Below, piece after piece: positions 35,998 through 44,415 of a DNA stretch of 64,000 bases; position 1 is the first letter of the stretch; the number at the start of each line of letters is the position of its first letter. The position numbers and the translations under genes are program-made. Where the stretch lies: contig NZ_CP005188.1 in the NCBI RefSeq assembly GCF_001563285.1, positions 1,307,501-1,371,500 on the forward strand, given 5' to 3'. The notes under the pieces were generated by a model. That model did not search any database. It had not been told where the DNA came from and saw only the letters and a program-made list of their open reading frames with translations. Source of the DNA: Sphingobium sp. MI1205. Lineage in GTDB: Bacteria; Pseudomonadota; Alphaproteobacteria; Sphingomonadales; Sphingomonadaceae.

Positions 35998-37512
35998 ATG
36001 GCGGGTCTTTACGACGAACTGCTGATTGCCCTGCATGGCATATGGATCCGGCGCTGGGTGGCGCTTGGCGTGGCGTGGGCCGTGTGCATGCTGGGCTGGC
36101 TGGGCATCGCGCTGGTGCCCAACAGCTATGAAAGCAAGGCGCGGGTCTATGTGAACACGCAGTCGCTACTGCAGGACAAGGTGGGCATCACCCAGGTCCA
36201 GTCGCAGCAGGATTTGGACCGTGTTCGCCAGACGCTGGCGAGCACGGCCAATCTGGAGCGTGTCGTCAAGGAGACCGATCTCAATCAGACGGTCAGCGGC
36301 CCGCGCGACATGGCAGCGAAGATTACCGCTCTGCGTGAAGGCATCACCGTCGTGGCGCAGGCCGATCCCAGCATGATCGACATCAGCGCCAAGTCTGCCG
36401 ACTCCAGCCTGTCCGACGGCGCCAATGCCCGGATCGCGCAGCAAGCCGTGCAAAAGCTGATCGACATTTTCCAGGAAGCGAACCTGTCTTCGGATCGGGT
36501 AGAGACCAAGCAAAGCCTGGCTTTCCTTGATGAACAGCTCGCCGCGCGCGGCCGCCAGCTTGCCGCCGCCGAACAGCGGCGTGTCGAATTCGAGCAGCGC
36601 TACGCCGGGGTGCTTCCCGGCGCAGGCTCCATCGGGCAGCGCATGGATGCCGCGCGGATGGAGATCAACAATATCGAGTCTCAGCTGGTGCAGGCGTCCA
36701 GCGCACTAAGCGCCATGAATGGTCAACTGGCAGGAACGCCGCAGGTGTTGCCGGGTACATCCGCTTCGGGTGGCCCCTCGGCACTGGCGCAAGCGCAGGC
36801 GGACCTGGCTGGCATGCGTGCGCGTGGCTGGACCAACGACCATCCCGATGTGATCACCGCGCAACGGCAGCTCGATTCTCTGCGTCGCCAGAGAGGCGAT
36901 GTTGGTCCAGGCGGATCGCCCAATCCCGCCTATCTTTCGATCAAGTCGATGCAGGCCGAGCGGGCTGCGACCGTTCAGGCGTTGCAGGCACGCAAGTCGC
37001 AGCTTCAGGCTGACCTCAATGCCATGTCCTCGCGGCAGGCCGACGAGCCGGGCCTTGCCGCCGAGCAGGAAAAGCTCGATCGAGATTATGAGGTTTTGAA
37101 GACGCAATATGACAAGCTGCTGGCCGACCGCGAGGATGTGCGCCTAAGGGGCGATGTGAAGTCCGAGACCGGCTCGGTCCAGTTTCGCGTCATCAATCCG
37201 CCCAACGCTCCGACGGTGCCCACGGCGCCCAATCGACCGCTGCTCTTGCTGGCCGTGCTGGTCCTTGGGATCGGGGCGGGGATCGGCAGCGCTTTTGCCA
37301 TGGGACAGCTCAAGGGTAGATTCCCGACGTCGGCGCGTCTGGAAAGGGCGGTAGGACTTCCGGTCATCGGCTCCATCACCCTGACGGTCAATGCCGCGCA
37401 AAAGGCAGTCGAGAAACAGCGATTGAAATGGTTCGCCGGCGCAACTGGCGGGCTGGCGGGGCTTTGCCTGCTGCTGATCCTGGTCGAATTCATTCAGCGC
37501 GGAATGGCGTGA
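35998..37512 (+). CDS. XrtA-associated chain-length determinant protein (Wzz/Wzc N-terminal type)
   Basis: A 504-residue inner-membrane protein with a helix near residues 20-40, a large periplasmic coiled-coil domain (about 60-400, rich in Q/R/A heptads such as LRRQRGDVG and QALQARKSQLQADL) and a C-terminal pair of membrane helices around PNRPLLLLAVLVLGIG and FAGATGGLAGLCLLL. This is the PCP2-type layout (TIGR03007-like) that sets chain length and connects to the exit channel. It starts two bases after the export gene stop; the kinase domain is a separate gene. Confidence 0.92.
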   Translation: MAGLYDELLIALHGIWIRRWVALGVAWAVCMLGWLGIALVPNSYESKARVYVNTQSLLQDKVGITQVQSQQDLDRVRQTLASTANLERVVKETDLNQTVSGPRDMAAKITALREGITVVAQADPSMIDISAKSADSSLSDGANARIAQQAVQKLIDIFQEANLSSDRVETKQSLAFLDEQLAARGRQLAAAEQRRVEFEQRYAGVLPGAGSIGQRMDAARMEINNIESQLVQASSALSAMNGQLAGTPQVLPGTSASGGPSALAQAQADLAGMRARGWTNDHPDVITAQRQLDSLRRQRGDVGPGGSPNPAYLSIKSMQAERAATVQALQARKSQLQADLNAMSSRQADEPGLAAEQEKLDRDYEVLKTQYDKLLADREDVRLRGDVKSETGSVQFRVINPPNAPTVPTAPNRPLLLLAVLVLGIGAGIGSAFAMGQLKGRFPTSARLERAVGLPVIGSITLTVNAAQKAVEKQRLKWFAGATGGLAGLCLLLILVEFIQRGMA

Positions 37513-37522
37513 GGAGCGGACG

Positions 37523-38440
37523 ATGAACAAGCATAGCTCCCTGTCCAAAGGTTCGCTGATCGAGCGCGCCACTGAGATCTACGACTTCAGCGCCGCGCTG
37601 CAAGGACGCGCGGCGCCATCCGTGGAAGTGCCCGATGAAGCGTCACCCCTGCCGGGGGTGGACTTTGCGGAGCCGGCTACCGTCTCAGCGGGTTTTCGCG
37701 CGCCGGACTGGCGCGGGCCAGTGCAAAGCATTGATCGCATCGCGCTGGCTGAAGGCGATTATCTGCTGCCGGACGCGCCGGTTACGGCGATGAGCGAAGA
37801 ATTTCGCCTGCTCAAGCGGGACCTGCTTGCCCAATTGGGTGACGATCCGCGCGGCAATCGCATCCTCATTTGCTCCGCCCACAGCGGTGAGGGGAAGAGC
37901 TTCTGTGCGATCAACCTTGCGCTCAGCCTGGCGGCGGAAAAGGATAAGGAAATACTGCTGGTCGATGCCGACTTCGGCAAGCCAGGCATTCCCGAGGCGC
38001 TGGGGCTTACGGCCGGTTGCGGCCTGATGGATGCGCTCGCCGATCCGGCAATCACGATTGAGAATTGCGTGATTCGGACAGACATTCCATCGCTGTCAGT
38101 GCTGCCTTCTGGTCGGCCCAGCAACAACGATACCGAATATCTGGCGTCCGCGCGCACCGAGGCGCTGCTGAACCGCCTTACAGAAGGGCGTCCCGACAGG
38201 ATCATCCTGTTTGATTCGCCGCCGTTGCTCGCAGCCTCTGCCGGGGCCGTCCTGGCGACCCACGCTGCGATCGCGCTGCTGGTCGTTCGTGCCGATCAAA
38301 CCAGCGAAAGCGCGCTGCGCGATGCGGCGGGCATGCTGAAAGGCGCGGGACAGGTCCAGTTGCTCCTGAATGGTGTTACTTTCTCCGGCAGTGGCCGCCG
38401 TTTCGGCAGCTACCCAGTCAAGGGGAGCGAGGGCGAATGA
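37523..38440 (+). CDS. XrtA-associated CpsD/BY-kinase-like ATPase
   Basis: A 305-residue cytosolic ATPase of the bacterial tyrosine kinase family. Walker A is SAHSGEGKS (118-126), Walker A' LLVDADFG (145-152) and Walker B IILFDSPPLL (about 233-242). It would partner the chain-length protein to control polymerisation. The usual C-terminal cluster of tyrosines is missing: the tail SGSGRRFGSYPVKGSEGE has one Tyr. GAGGAG lies just before ATG 37523. Its stop overlaps the next gene by four bases. Confidence 0.9.
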   Translation: MNKHSSLSKGSLIERATEIYDFSAALQGRAAPSVEVPDEASPLPGVDFAEPATVSAGFRAPDWRGPVQSIDRIALAEGDYLLPDAPVTAMSEEFRLLKRDLLAQLGDDPRGNRILICSAHSGEGKSFCAINLALSLAAEKDKEILLVDADFGKPGIPEALGLTAGCGLMDALADPAITIENCVIRTDIPSLSVLPSGRPSNNDTEYLASARTEALLNRLTEGRPDRIILFDSPPLLAASAGAVLATHAAIALLVVRADQTSESALRDAAGMLKGAGQVQLLLNGVTFSGSGRRFGSYPVKGSEGE

Positions 38441-40041
38441 CATTGCGCATCTCGTCCAAGCCGATGCGCCTTAAACTGTTGGCGGTGATGGCGCTTGCTA
38501 CGGCACAGGCTTCGGCGTCGGCGCAGGAGCGCAAGATCGATGTGACGCCGTATCTGGGTGTCGATCAGACAGTCATGGCGCCGCTTAAGGGCGGCGGCGA
38601 TGTTCTGACCTATACCAATGTCACTGCTGGCGTAACCGCCGAAATGCGGACGCGTCGGGTCGAAGTCGTGGCGGATGTGCAATATAATCATAGTTTCGGC
38701 TGGGGACGCGAAGCGACCGATCAGGACATCATCAGTGGCATCGTTTCAGGTCAATACCTCATCTCGCGGGGGCTGACACTGAACGCGGGCGGACTAGCGA
38801 CGCGCGTCCGCGCCGATGGCCTTTCCGGCGCTGCTACATTGAATGATAGCCAGACCAGCCAGGTTTATGCCGGCTATGTGGGACCCTCCTACGCGACGTC
38901 GCTGGGCGACGTGGACGTCGCGGCTTCTTATCGCTTGGGCTATGCGCGGGTGGACGAGGATGTCGATGCCGGTTTCGCGGGCTTTCCTGACGCAGGCTCT
39001 TTCGCCGACTCCGTTTCGCACAGCCTGGCAGGGTCCGTGGGCGTTGCGCCAGGCGTCTGGCTGCCGCTCGGCATTGTGGTCAGCGCTGGTTATGACCGCG
39101 AGGATGCCAGCCAGCTTGATCAGCGGTTCGAGGATGGGTGGGGTCGTGTCGATGCTACGCTCCCCATATCGCCGACTGTCGCGCTGGCAGGCGGTGTCGG
39201 ATATGAGAGGATAAAGGTCAGCCAGCGCGCGCCGCTGCTGGATGGCAATGGAGCGCCGGTGGTTCGCAACGGACGCTATGTCACCGACGATAACTCACCA
39301 CGCGCGCTGTTATATGATTTTGACGGCATGATCTGGGATGCGGGCGTTCTGTGGCGACCCAGCCGCCGCACCTCCTTGGAAGCGCGGGTCGGCGAGCGCT
39401 ATGGCGGCATGAGCTATACCGGCACCTTTGTTTGGGAAGGCCGCAACCAGTCCTTCGCACTGGTGGTGTTTGATGGCATCGACAGCTTTGGGCGGATCAT
39501 CACGTCAAACGTAGCGGCGGTGTCCGGCAGCAGCCTGGATGTTGTCCGCAATCCCTTCACAGGGGACTTCACAGGCTGTGCATTCTCGCAGAGTGGGGGT
39601 GGGCAGTGCTTCAACGATGCACTTGCCGGTACCACTGGCGCGAACTTTCGCTACCGAGGCGTCGCCGCGCAATATGCTGCGCAGCGCGGCCCATGGGGGC
39701 TGGGGGTCGGCATGGGCTATTCGCAGCGCAAGTTCGTGACGCCCTCGGGCCAGACTGTGTTCGTACGCGGGACAAAGGACCAGAATTGGTACGGCACGGC
39801 CTCGCTCAGCTATGTCATCGATGCCCGGTCCAGCATCGATAGCGCTATCTACGCCAATTATTTCGATGCCGGCGACGCACGGCTGGATGTGCTGAACCTC
39901 GGTGCGTTCACCAGCTATAACCGGCTCATCAATCGCAATCTTCAAGCATCCGCTTCGCTCGGACTCGACAGCGCCAAGGCCGACGATCTGGATAGCGTGA
40001 TCAACGCCATGGGCCAGATTGGCCTGCGGTACAGTTTTTAA
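38437..40041 (+). CDS. XrtA-associated outer-membrane beta-barrel protein
   Basis: A 534-residue exported protein with a signal peptide ending near AQASASAQE. The body alternates short amphipathic strands and aromatic residues, such as VEVVADVQYNHSFGWG, AASYRLGYARV and GLGVGMGYSQRKFVT, and ends with the beta-barrel signature GLRYSF (terminal Phe). This matches the TIGR03016-type barrel of PEP-CTERM/XrtA loci. It may help polysaccharide export across the outer membrane or anchor the system; its exact role is unknown. Confidence 0.88.
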   Translation: MTLRISSKPMRLKLLAVMALATAQASASAQERKIDVTPYLGVDQTVMAPLKGGGDVLTYTNVTAGVTAEMRTRRVEVVADVQYNHSFGWGREATDQDIISGIVSGQYLISRGLTLNAGGLATRVRADGLSGAATLNDSQTSQVYAGYVGPSYATSLGDVDVAASYRLGYARVDEDVDAGFAGFPDAGSFADSVSHSLAGSVGVAPGVWLPLGIVVSAGYDREDASQLDQRFEDGWGRVDATLPISPTVALAGGVGYERIKVSQRAPLLDGNGAPVVRNGRYVTDDNSPRALLYDFDGMIWDAGVLWRPSRRTSLEARVGERYGGMSYTGTFVWEGRNQSFALVVFDGIDSFGRIITSNVAAVSGSSLDVVRNPFTGDFTGCAFSQSGGGQCFNDALAGTTGANFRYRGVAAQYAAQRGPWGLGVGMGYSQRKFVTPSGQTVFVRGTKDQNWYGTASLSYVIDARSSIDSAIYANYFDAGDARLDVLNLGAFTSYNRLINRNLQASASLGLDSAKADDLDSVINAMGQIGLRYSF

Positions 40042-40064
40042 TCCCGTCCAGTTGGAGACGAGAG

Positions 40065-41261
40065 ATGTACGATCAATTCTACGGATTTGAGGGCCGCCCG
40101 TTTCAGCTGACCCCCGACCCGCATTTCTATTTTGAAAGCGCGACGCACCGCAAGGCGCTGTCCTATCTTGGCTACGGTCTGGCACAGGGCGAAGGTTTTA
40201 TCGTCATAACCGGCGATATCGGCGCCGGTAAGACGACGCTGGTGGGGCACTTGATGGCGACGATCGATCCGGCGCGGCTGACCGCCGTAAAGATCGTTTC
40301 GACCCAGGTCGGCGGGGACGACATGCTGCGCCTCACAGCGCAAAGCTTCGGCCTGCCGACGACCGATATGCCCAAGGCGCAGATACTGCGGCAGATCGAA
40401 GCGTTTCTGCATAGTCAGGCGCGTGCAGGCCGCCGGTCTCTGCTAATCGTTGACGAGGCGCAGAATCTTTCGGTCCCCGCTATCGAGGAACTGCGGATGC
40501 TTTCCAACTTCCAGTTGGGTGGCCAGTCGCTGTTGCAGATATTCCTGCTGGGGCAGCCAGAATTTCGCGATCTGATGAAGTCCGCTCAATTGGAACAGTT
40601 GCGCCAGCGCGTGATTGCAACCCATCACCTTGATCCGATGCAGCCGGGCGAGGTCGAACCTTACATTCTGCACCGCCTGGCGATCGTGGGATGGAAAGGC
40701 GATCCGCAATTCACGCCAGAAGCCTTCGCCGCCATCTATGCCGCGACCGGCGGCGTTCCGCGCCGCGTGAACGTGCTGGCCAGCCGTGTCCTGCTGCTGG
40801 GCGCGCTCGATCAACTGTCAGAGATTGACGCGGACGCCGTTCAGGCGGTGATCGAGGACATGGGCGCGGATAGCGACGCGAATTTGCAGGCCGTGCCCCC
40901 CTCGGTTCTGGACCGTGTGGATGAAGCGCCTGCGTCTGCGTCCGCCCCTGCGCGGGAAACGCTGCGTGCCGAACTGGATGCGCTGCGCATGCGTCAGCCC
41001 GAGCCTCCCTCGACACTGATGGACGAGATGGCCGCGCTACGCGCCGAGGTCGATTCGTTGCGTATCGAGCAGGCCGCGATCACAGCCGTTGATCCCGAAG
41101 CTCTGAAGGATTGCTTTACCTTGATCGAGGAGCGGCTGTCATCGCTGGAGTTTCGTGTCGGGGAGCAGGATACCGCGTTGCGCCGTGTACTGACATTGCT
41201 GGTCGAATGGGTCGAGCGTGAGCAGCGCATGGGGGATACCCCGCACAGCGCCGCGGCCTGA
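40065..41261 (+). CDS. XrtA-associated ExeA-like AAA ATPase
   Basis: A 398-residue protein starting MYDQFYGFEGRPFQLTPDP, as in ExeA/GspA and the TIGR03015 group. Walker A is ITGDIGAGKTTLV (49-60), Walker B LLIVDEAQNLS, with the sensor region LRMLSNFQLGGQSLLQIFLLGQPE. The C-terminal part is rich in Glu/Arg/Leu heptads (LRAELDALRMRQ), a probable coiled coil. It probably supplies ATP-driven assembly for the envelope machinery. GGAGACGAGAG precedes ATG 40065. Confidence 0.92.
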   Translation: MYDQFYGFEGRPFQLTPDPHFYFESATHRKALSYLGYGLAQGEGFIVITGDIGAGKTTLVGHLMATIDPARLTAVKIVSTQVGGDDMLRLTAQSFGLPTTDMPKAQILRQIEAFLHSQARAGRRSLLIVDEAQNLSVPAIEELRMLSNFQLGGQSLLQIFLLGQPEFRDLMKSAQLEQLRQRVIATHHLDPMQPGEVEPYILHRLAIVGWKGDPQFTPEAFAAIYAATGGVPRRVNVLASRVLLLGALDQLSEIDADAVQAVIEDMGADSDANLQAVPPSVLDRVDEAPASASAPARETLRAELDALRMRQPEPPSTLMDEMAALRAEVDSLRIEQAAITAVDPEALKDCFTLIEERLSSLEFRVGEQDTALRRVLTLLVEWVEREQRMGDTPHSAAA

Positions 41262-41279
41262 ACGCGTCGCCAGCCGCCC

Positions 41280-42128
41280 ATGATGCAGAACGCCCTGTCG
41301 GTTGATGTGGAAGATTGGTTCCATGTCGGCGCTTTCGAACGGACGATCGAACGGGCCGACTGGGACGCGCTGACGCATCGGGTCGAGCGCAACACCGATG
41401 CCGTTCTGGCGCTGTTCGCTGAGGCGGGCGTGAGCGCGACCTTCTTCACGCTCGGTTGGGTGGCGGAGCGCTATCCCTCGCTGATCCGGCGGATCGCCGA
41501 TGCGGGACACGAGGTTGCAAGCCATGGCTATGACCATGCGCGCGTCTTTTCCTTGACGCCGGGGGCGTTTCGCGCCGATCTGCGTCGGTCCCGCGCTCTG
41601 CTGGAAGATGCGAGCGGCCAGCGCGTCGTAGGTTACCGCGCGCCGAGCTTTTCGATCGACCATCGTACCCCATGGGCACACAGCATCTTGGCGGAAGAAG
41701 ATTATCTCTATTCCAGCAGCGTCGCGCCGATCCGCCATGACCATTATGGCTGGCCCGAATCGCCGCGCTTCGCCTGGAAGCCAGTCTCAGGCGCTTCTCT
41801 GCTGGAGATGCCCGTTACGACTGCGGAATTTCGTGGGCGTCGGTTGGCGGCGGGGGGAGGCGGCTTTTTCCGGCTGCTGCCTTATGGCTTCTCCCGCTGG
41901 GCGATCCGGCAGGTGAATGCCCGGGAAAGGCGGCCGGCGATCATCTATTTCCATCCGTGGGAGATAGACCCGGGCCAGCCGCGCGTGCCGGGCGCTCCGC
42001 TCCGCTCGCGCTTGCGTCATTATACGAACCTATCGGTCATGGCGCAGAAGCTGCAGATGCTGATGCGCGATTTCTCTTGGTCGCGCATGGACGCGGTCGT
42101 TGCCAGTGAAGCGGATCGCGCAGCATGA
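41280..42128 (+). CDS. XrtA-associated polysaccharide deacetylase
   Basis: A 282-residue NodB-fold deacetylase with the C-terminal DUF3473 segment. Metal and catalytic motifs are visible: SVDVEDWFHV (Asp and Asp near residues 9-12) and SHGYDHARVF (His pair). RAPSFSID and YFHPWEIDPGQPRVPG complete the family pattern (TIGR03006-like). It would remove N- or O-acetyl groups from the exopolysaccharide. The start is ATG 41280 or 41283; neither has a strong ribosome site. It ends with an ATGA overlap into the FemAB gene. Confidence 0.9.
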   Translation: MMQNALSVDVEDWFHVGAFERTIERADWDALTHRVERNTDAVLALFAEAGVSATFFTLGWVAERYPSLIRRIADAGHEVASHGYDHARVFSLTPGAFRADLRRSRALLEDASGQRVVGYRAPSFSIDHRTPWAHSILAEEDYLYSSSVAPIRHDHYGWPESPRFAWKPVSGASLLEMPVTTAEFRGRRLAAGGGGFFRLLPYGFSRWAIRQVNARERRPAIIYFHPWEIDPGQPRVPGAPLRSRLRHYTNLSVMAQKLQMLMRDFSWSRMDAVVASEADRAA

Positions 42129-43189
42129 TCGTTGGAAACGACATTGGCGTCGTTGAGATCGATCTGAATGACGCGGCGCAGGTGGGAGCCGCCGAAACAT
42201 TCGTAATGGGAATGGCGGATGGCACTGCTTTCCATCGCCCCGCCTGGCTGAAAGCCATCGAGCGCGGCACGGGCAATCGCGCCCATATGCTTGCGGCCGT
42301 AGCGCCTTCAGGACGGATCGCGGGCCTGTTGCCGTTGACCCATATGAGGAGCTGGCTATTCGGTCAGGCGCTGGTGTCCTCGGGCTTCGCGGTAGATGGC
42401 GGGATTTTGGCGGATGATGCCGCCGTAATCGCAGCGCTTGCGAACGCCGCCCAGGGCATGGCGCGCGATCGCGGCGTGGGCTCTGCCGAACTGCGTGGCG
42501 GTCCGCAGCCTGGGGCAGGCTGGACCATGCATGAAGGAAGCCATTGCGGCTTTGTCCGGCCGATTGCCGCGGACGACGAGGCCGAACTGCTCGCAATCCC
42601 TCGCAAGCACCGGGCCGAACTGCGCAAGGCGCTCGCCAACCCTGCGCTGCGGGTTCAGGTGGGGCGTGACGAGGCGCTCGTTCGCGCGCATTACAATGTT
42701 TATGCGCAGAGCGTACGCAATCTTGGCACGCCCGTTTTCCCGGCACTGCTCTTTCGTGAGGTGCTGTCCGCCTTCGGAGAGGATGCGGACATATTGCTGG
42801 TCATTGAAGATGATCGACCCGTGTCCGCCGTTCTGACCCTCTATCATCAAGGGCGCGTGATGCCTTTTTGGGGCGGGGGCATAGCGGATGCCCGCCGCGT
42901 GCGCTCCAACGAACTTATGTACTATCGGCTGATGAGCCATGGCCGGGCGCGTGGCATGACCCTGTTCGATTTCGGTAGGTCGAAGGTTGGCAGCGGCCAG
43001 GCGGCGTGGAAGAAGAGCTTCGGCTTCGATCCTGTGCCTCTTGCCTATTATCACTGGACAGCGTCCGGCGAGCGGCGTGATATCAATCCCAACAGCGCAC
43101 GATATCAGCGCCGCGTCGAGCTTTGGAAGAAGCTGCCGCTGCGTGTCGCGAACCTGCTCGGTCCCTTCATTTCGCGGGGGCTGGGATGA
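42125..43189 (+). CDS. XrtA-associated FemAB family protein
   Basis: A 354-residue FemAB/GNAT-type protein (TIGR03019-like). Typical stretches are GTAFHRPAWLKAIERGTG, KHRAELRKAL, YNVYAQSVRNLGTPVFPALLFREVL and the C-terminal TLFDFGRSKVGSGQAAWKKSFGF. FemAB proteins transfer amino acids from aminoacyl-tRNA; in XrtA loci the donor and acceptor are unknown. It overlaps its neighbours by four bases on both sides. Confidence 0.9.
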   Translation: MIVGNDIGVVEIDLNDAAQVGAAETFVMGMADGTAFHRPAWLKAIERGTGNRAHMLAAVAPSGRIAGLLPLTHMRSWLFGQALVSSGFAVDGGILADDAAVIAALANAAQGMARDRGVGSAELRGGPQPGAGWTMHEGSHCGFVRPIAADDEAELLAIPRKHRAELRKALANPALRVQVGRDEALVRAHYNVYAQSVRNLGTPVFPALLFREVLSAFGEDADILLVIEDDRPVSAVLTLYHQGRVMPFWGGGIADARRVRSNELMYYRLMSHGRARGMTLFDFGRSKVGSGQAAWKKSFGFDPVPLAYYHWTASGERRDINPNSARYQRRVELWKKLPLRVANLLGPFISRGLG

Positions 43190-44415
43190 CGGGCGAGATA
43201 TTGTTCCTCTGCCACCGCATTCCATTCCCGCCGGACAGGGGCGACAAGATCCGTTCCTTTCACATTCTGAAGAGATTGGCGGAAATCGCGCCGGTGCATG
43301 TAGGCTGCTTTGCCGACGACGACCGGGACATGGGCTTTGCGGCGGAGATGGAGGCACTTACTGCGAGTCAGTGCGTACTCGCGCGCAACCGGTCGCTCGC
43401 AGTGGCGGGGCTGGCTGGTTTGGTCAGGCGTCAACCGATGCTGGTGAGCATGTATGAGAGCGCCCAGATGCATCGGTGGGTCAAGCGCACCATGCGCGAG
43501 CGACCAATTGCCGCAGTGATGGGCTATTCGGCGCAGATGGCGCATTTCATTCCCGACCTTCCCCCAGGGGTTCGTTTCGTGATGGACTTCGTCGATTTTG
43601 ATTCGGCGAAATATGCTGCCTATGGTGAGCTTGGCCGAGGCATGATGGGTTGGGTGAACCGGCGTGAGGGGCGGCTCCTCCGGGACTTTGAGCGCACCAT
43701 CGCTGGCCGCGCGGACATTAGCGCATTTGTAAGCGAAGCGGAAGCCGGGCTGTTTCGCACCGCAAGTGGTTTCGACAATCGGCGCGTGATCGCGATCGAT
43801 AATGGCGTTGCGCTTGACTATTTCAATCCGGCGGCGCGCTTCGATCCGGTGGGGAGGGTAGGGCGCCCCCTGATCGTCTTCACGGGCCAGATGGACTATC
43901 GGCCGAACATCGAGGCGGTTGACAGCTTCGCTCATCAGTCGCTGCCAGCCTTGCGAGCAATACATCCAGATGCCTGCTTTGCCATTGTAGGACGCAATCC
44001 TGCACCACAGGTTGAGGCGCTAAAGCAGATGCCGGGTGTGATCGTCACCGGATCTGTGCCGGATGTGCGAGGGTGGCTGGCGGCGGCGGACGTGGTGGTT
44101 GTGCCCCTGCGCATCGCCCGTGGCATTCAGAACAAGGTGCTGGAGGCGATGGCAATGGCGCGTCCGGTCGTGGCTTCGCCCGAAGCGGCGGAGGGGATTG
44201 ACGCTAGCGACGGCACGCATTTCCTGATTGCTGCCGACTCTGCCGAAGAAACCGAGAAGGTCGCAGCCTTGTTGGCCGATCCGGGCCGCGCGCGCAGCCT
44301 TGGTCAGGCGGCGCGGGCTAGGATGGAAGAACGCTATCGGTGGCAGGAAACGCTGAAGGAATTGCCTGATATGCTGTTCGGCCAGCCAGAGCGCATGATT
44401 GTCAGGGCGGCATGA
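43186..44415 (+). CDS. XrtA-associated GT4-type glycosyltransferase (TIGR03087-like)
   Basis: A 409-residue GT-B transferase starting MTGEILFLCHRIPFPPDRGDKIRSFH (split motif), the mark of the PEP-CTERM/EpsH1-associated group. The C-terminal half has the sugar-nucleotide region VVVPLRIARGIQNKVLEAMAMARPVVAS with the EX7E-like spacing. It probably adds a sugar to the lipid-linked repeat unit. The start at 43186 overlaps the FemAB stop (ATGA), which decides it over a longer frame. Confidence 0.92.
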   Translation: MTGEILFLCHRIPFPPDRGDKIRSFHILKRLAEIAPVHVGCFADDDRDMGFAAEMEALTASQCVLARNRSLAVAGLAGLVRRQPMLVSMYESAQMHRWVKRTMRERPIAAVMGYSAQMAHFIPDLPPGVRFVMDFVDFDSAKYAAYGELGRGMMGWVNRREGRLLRDFERTIAGRADISAFVSEAEAGLFRTASGFDNRRVIAIDNGVALDYFNPAARFDPVGRVGRPLIVFTGQMDYRPNIEAVDSFAHQSLPALRAIHPDACFAIVGRNPAPQVEALKQMPGVIVTGSVPDVRGWLAAADVVVVPLRIARGIQNKVLEAMAMARPVVASPEAAEGIDASDGTHFLIAADSAEETEKVAALLADPGRARSLGQAARARMEERYRWQETLKELPDMLFGQPERMIVRAA

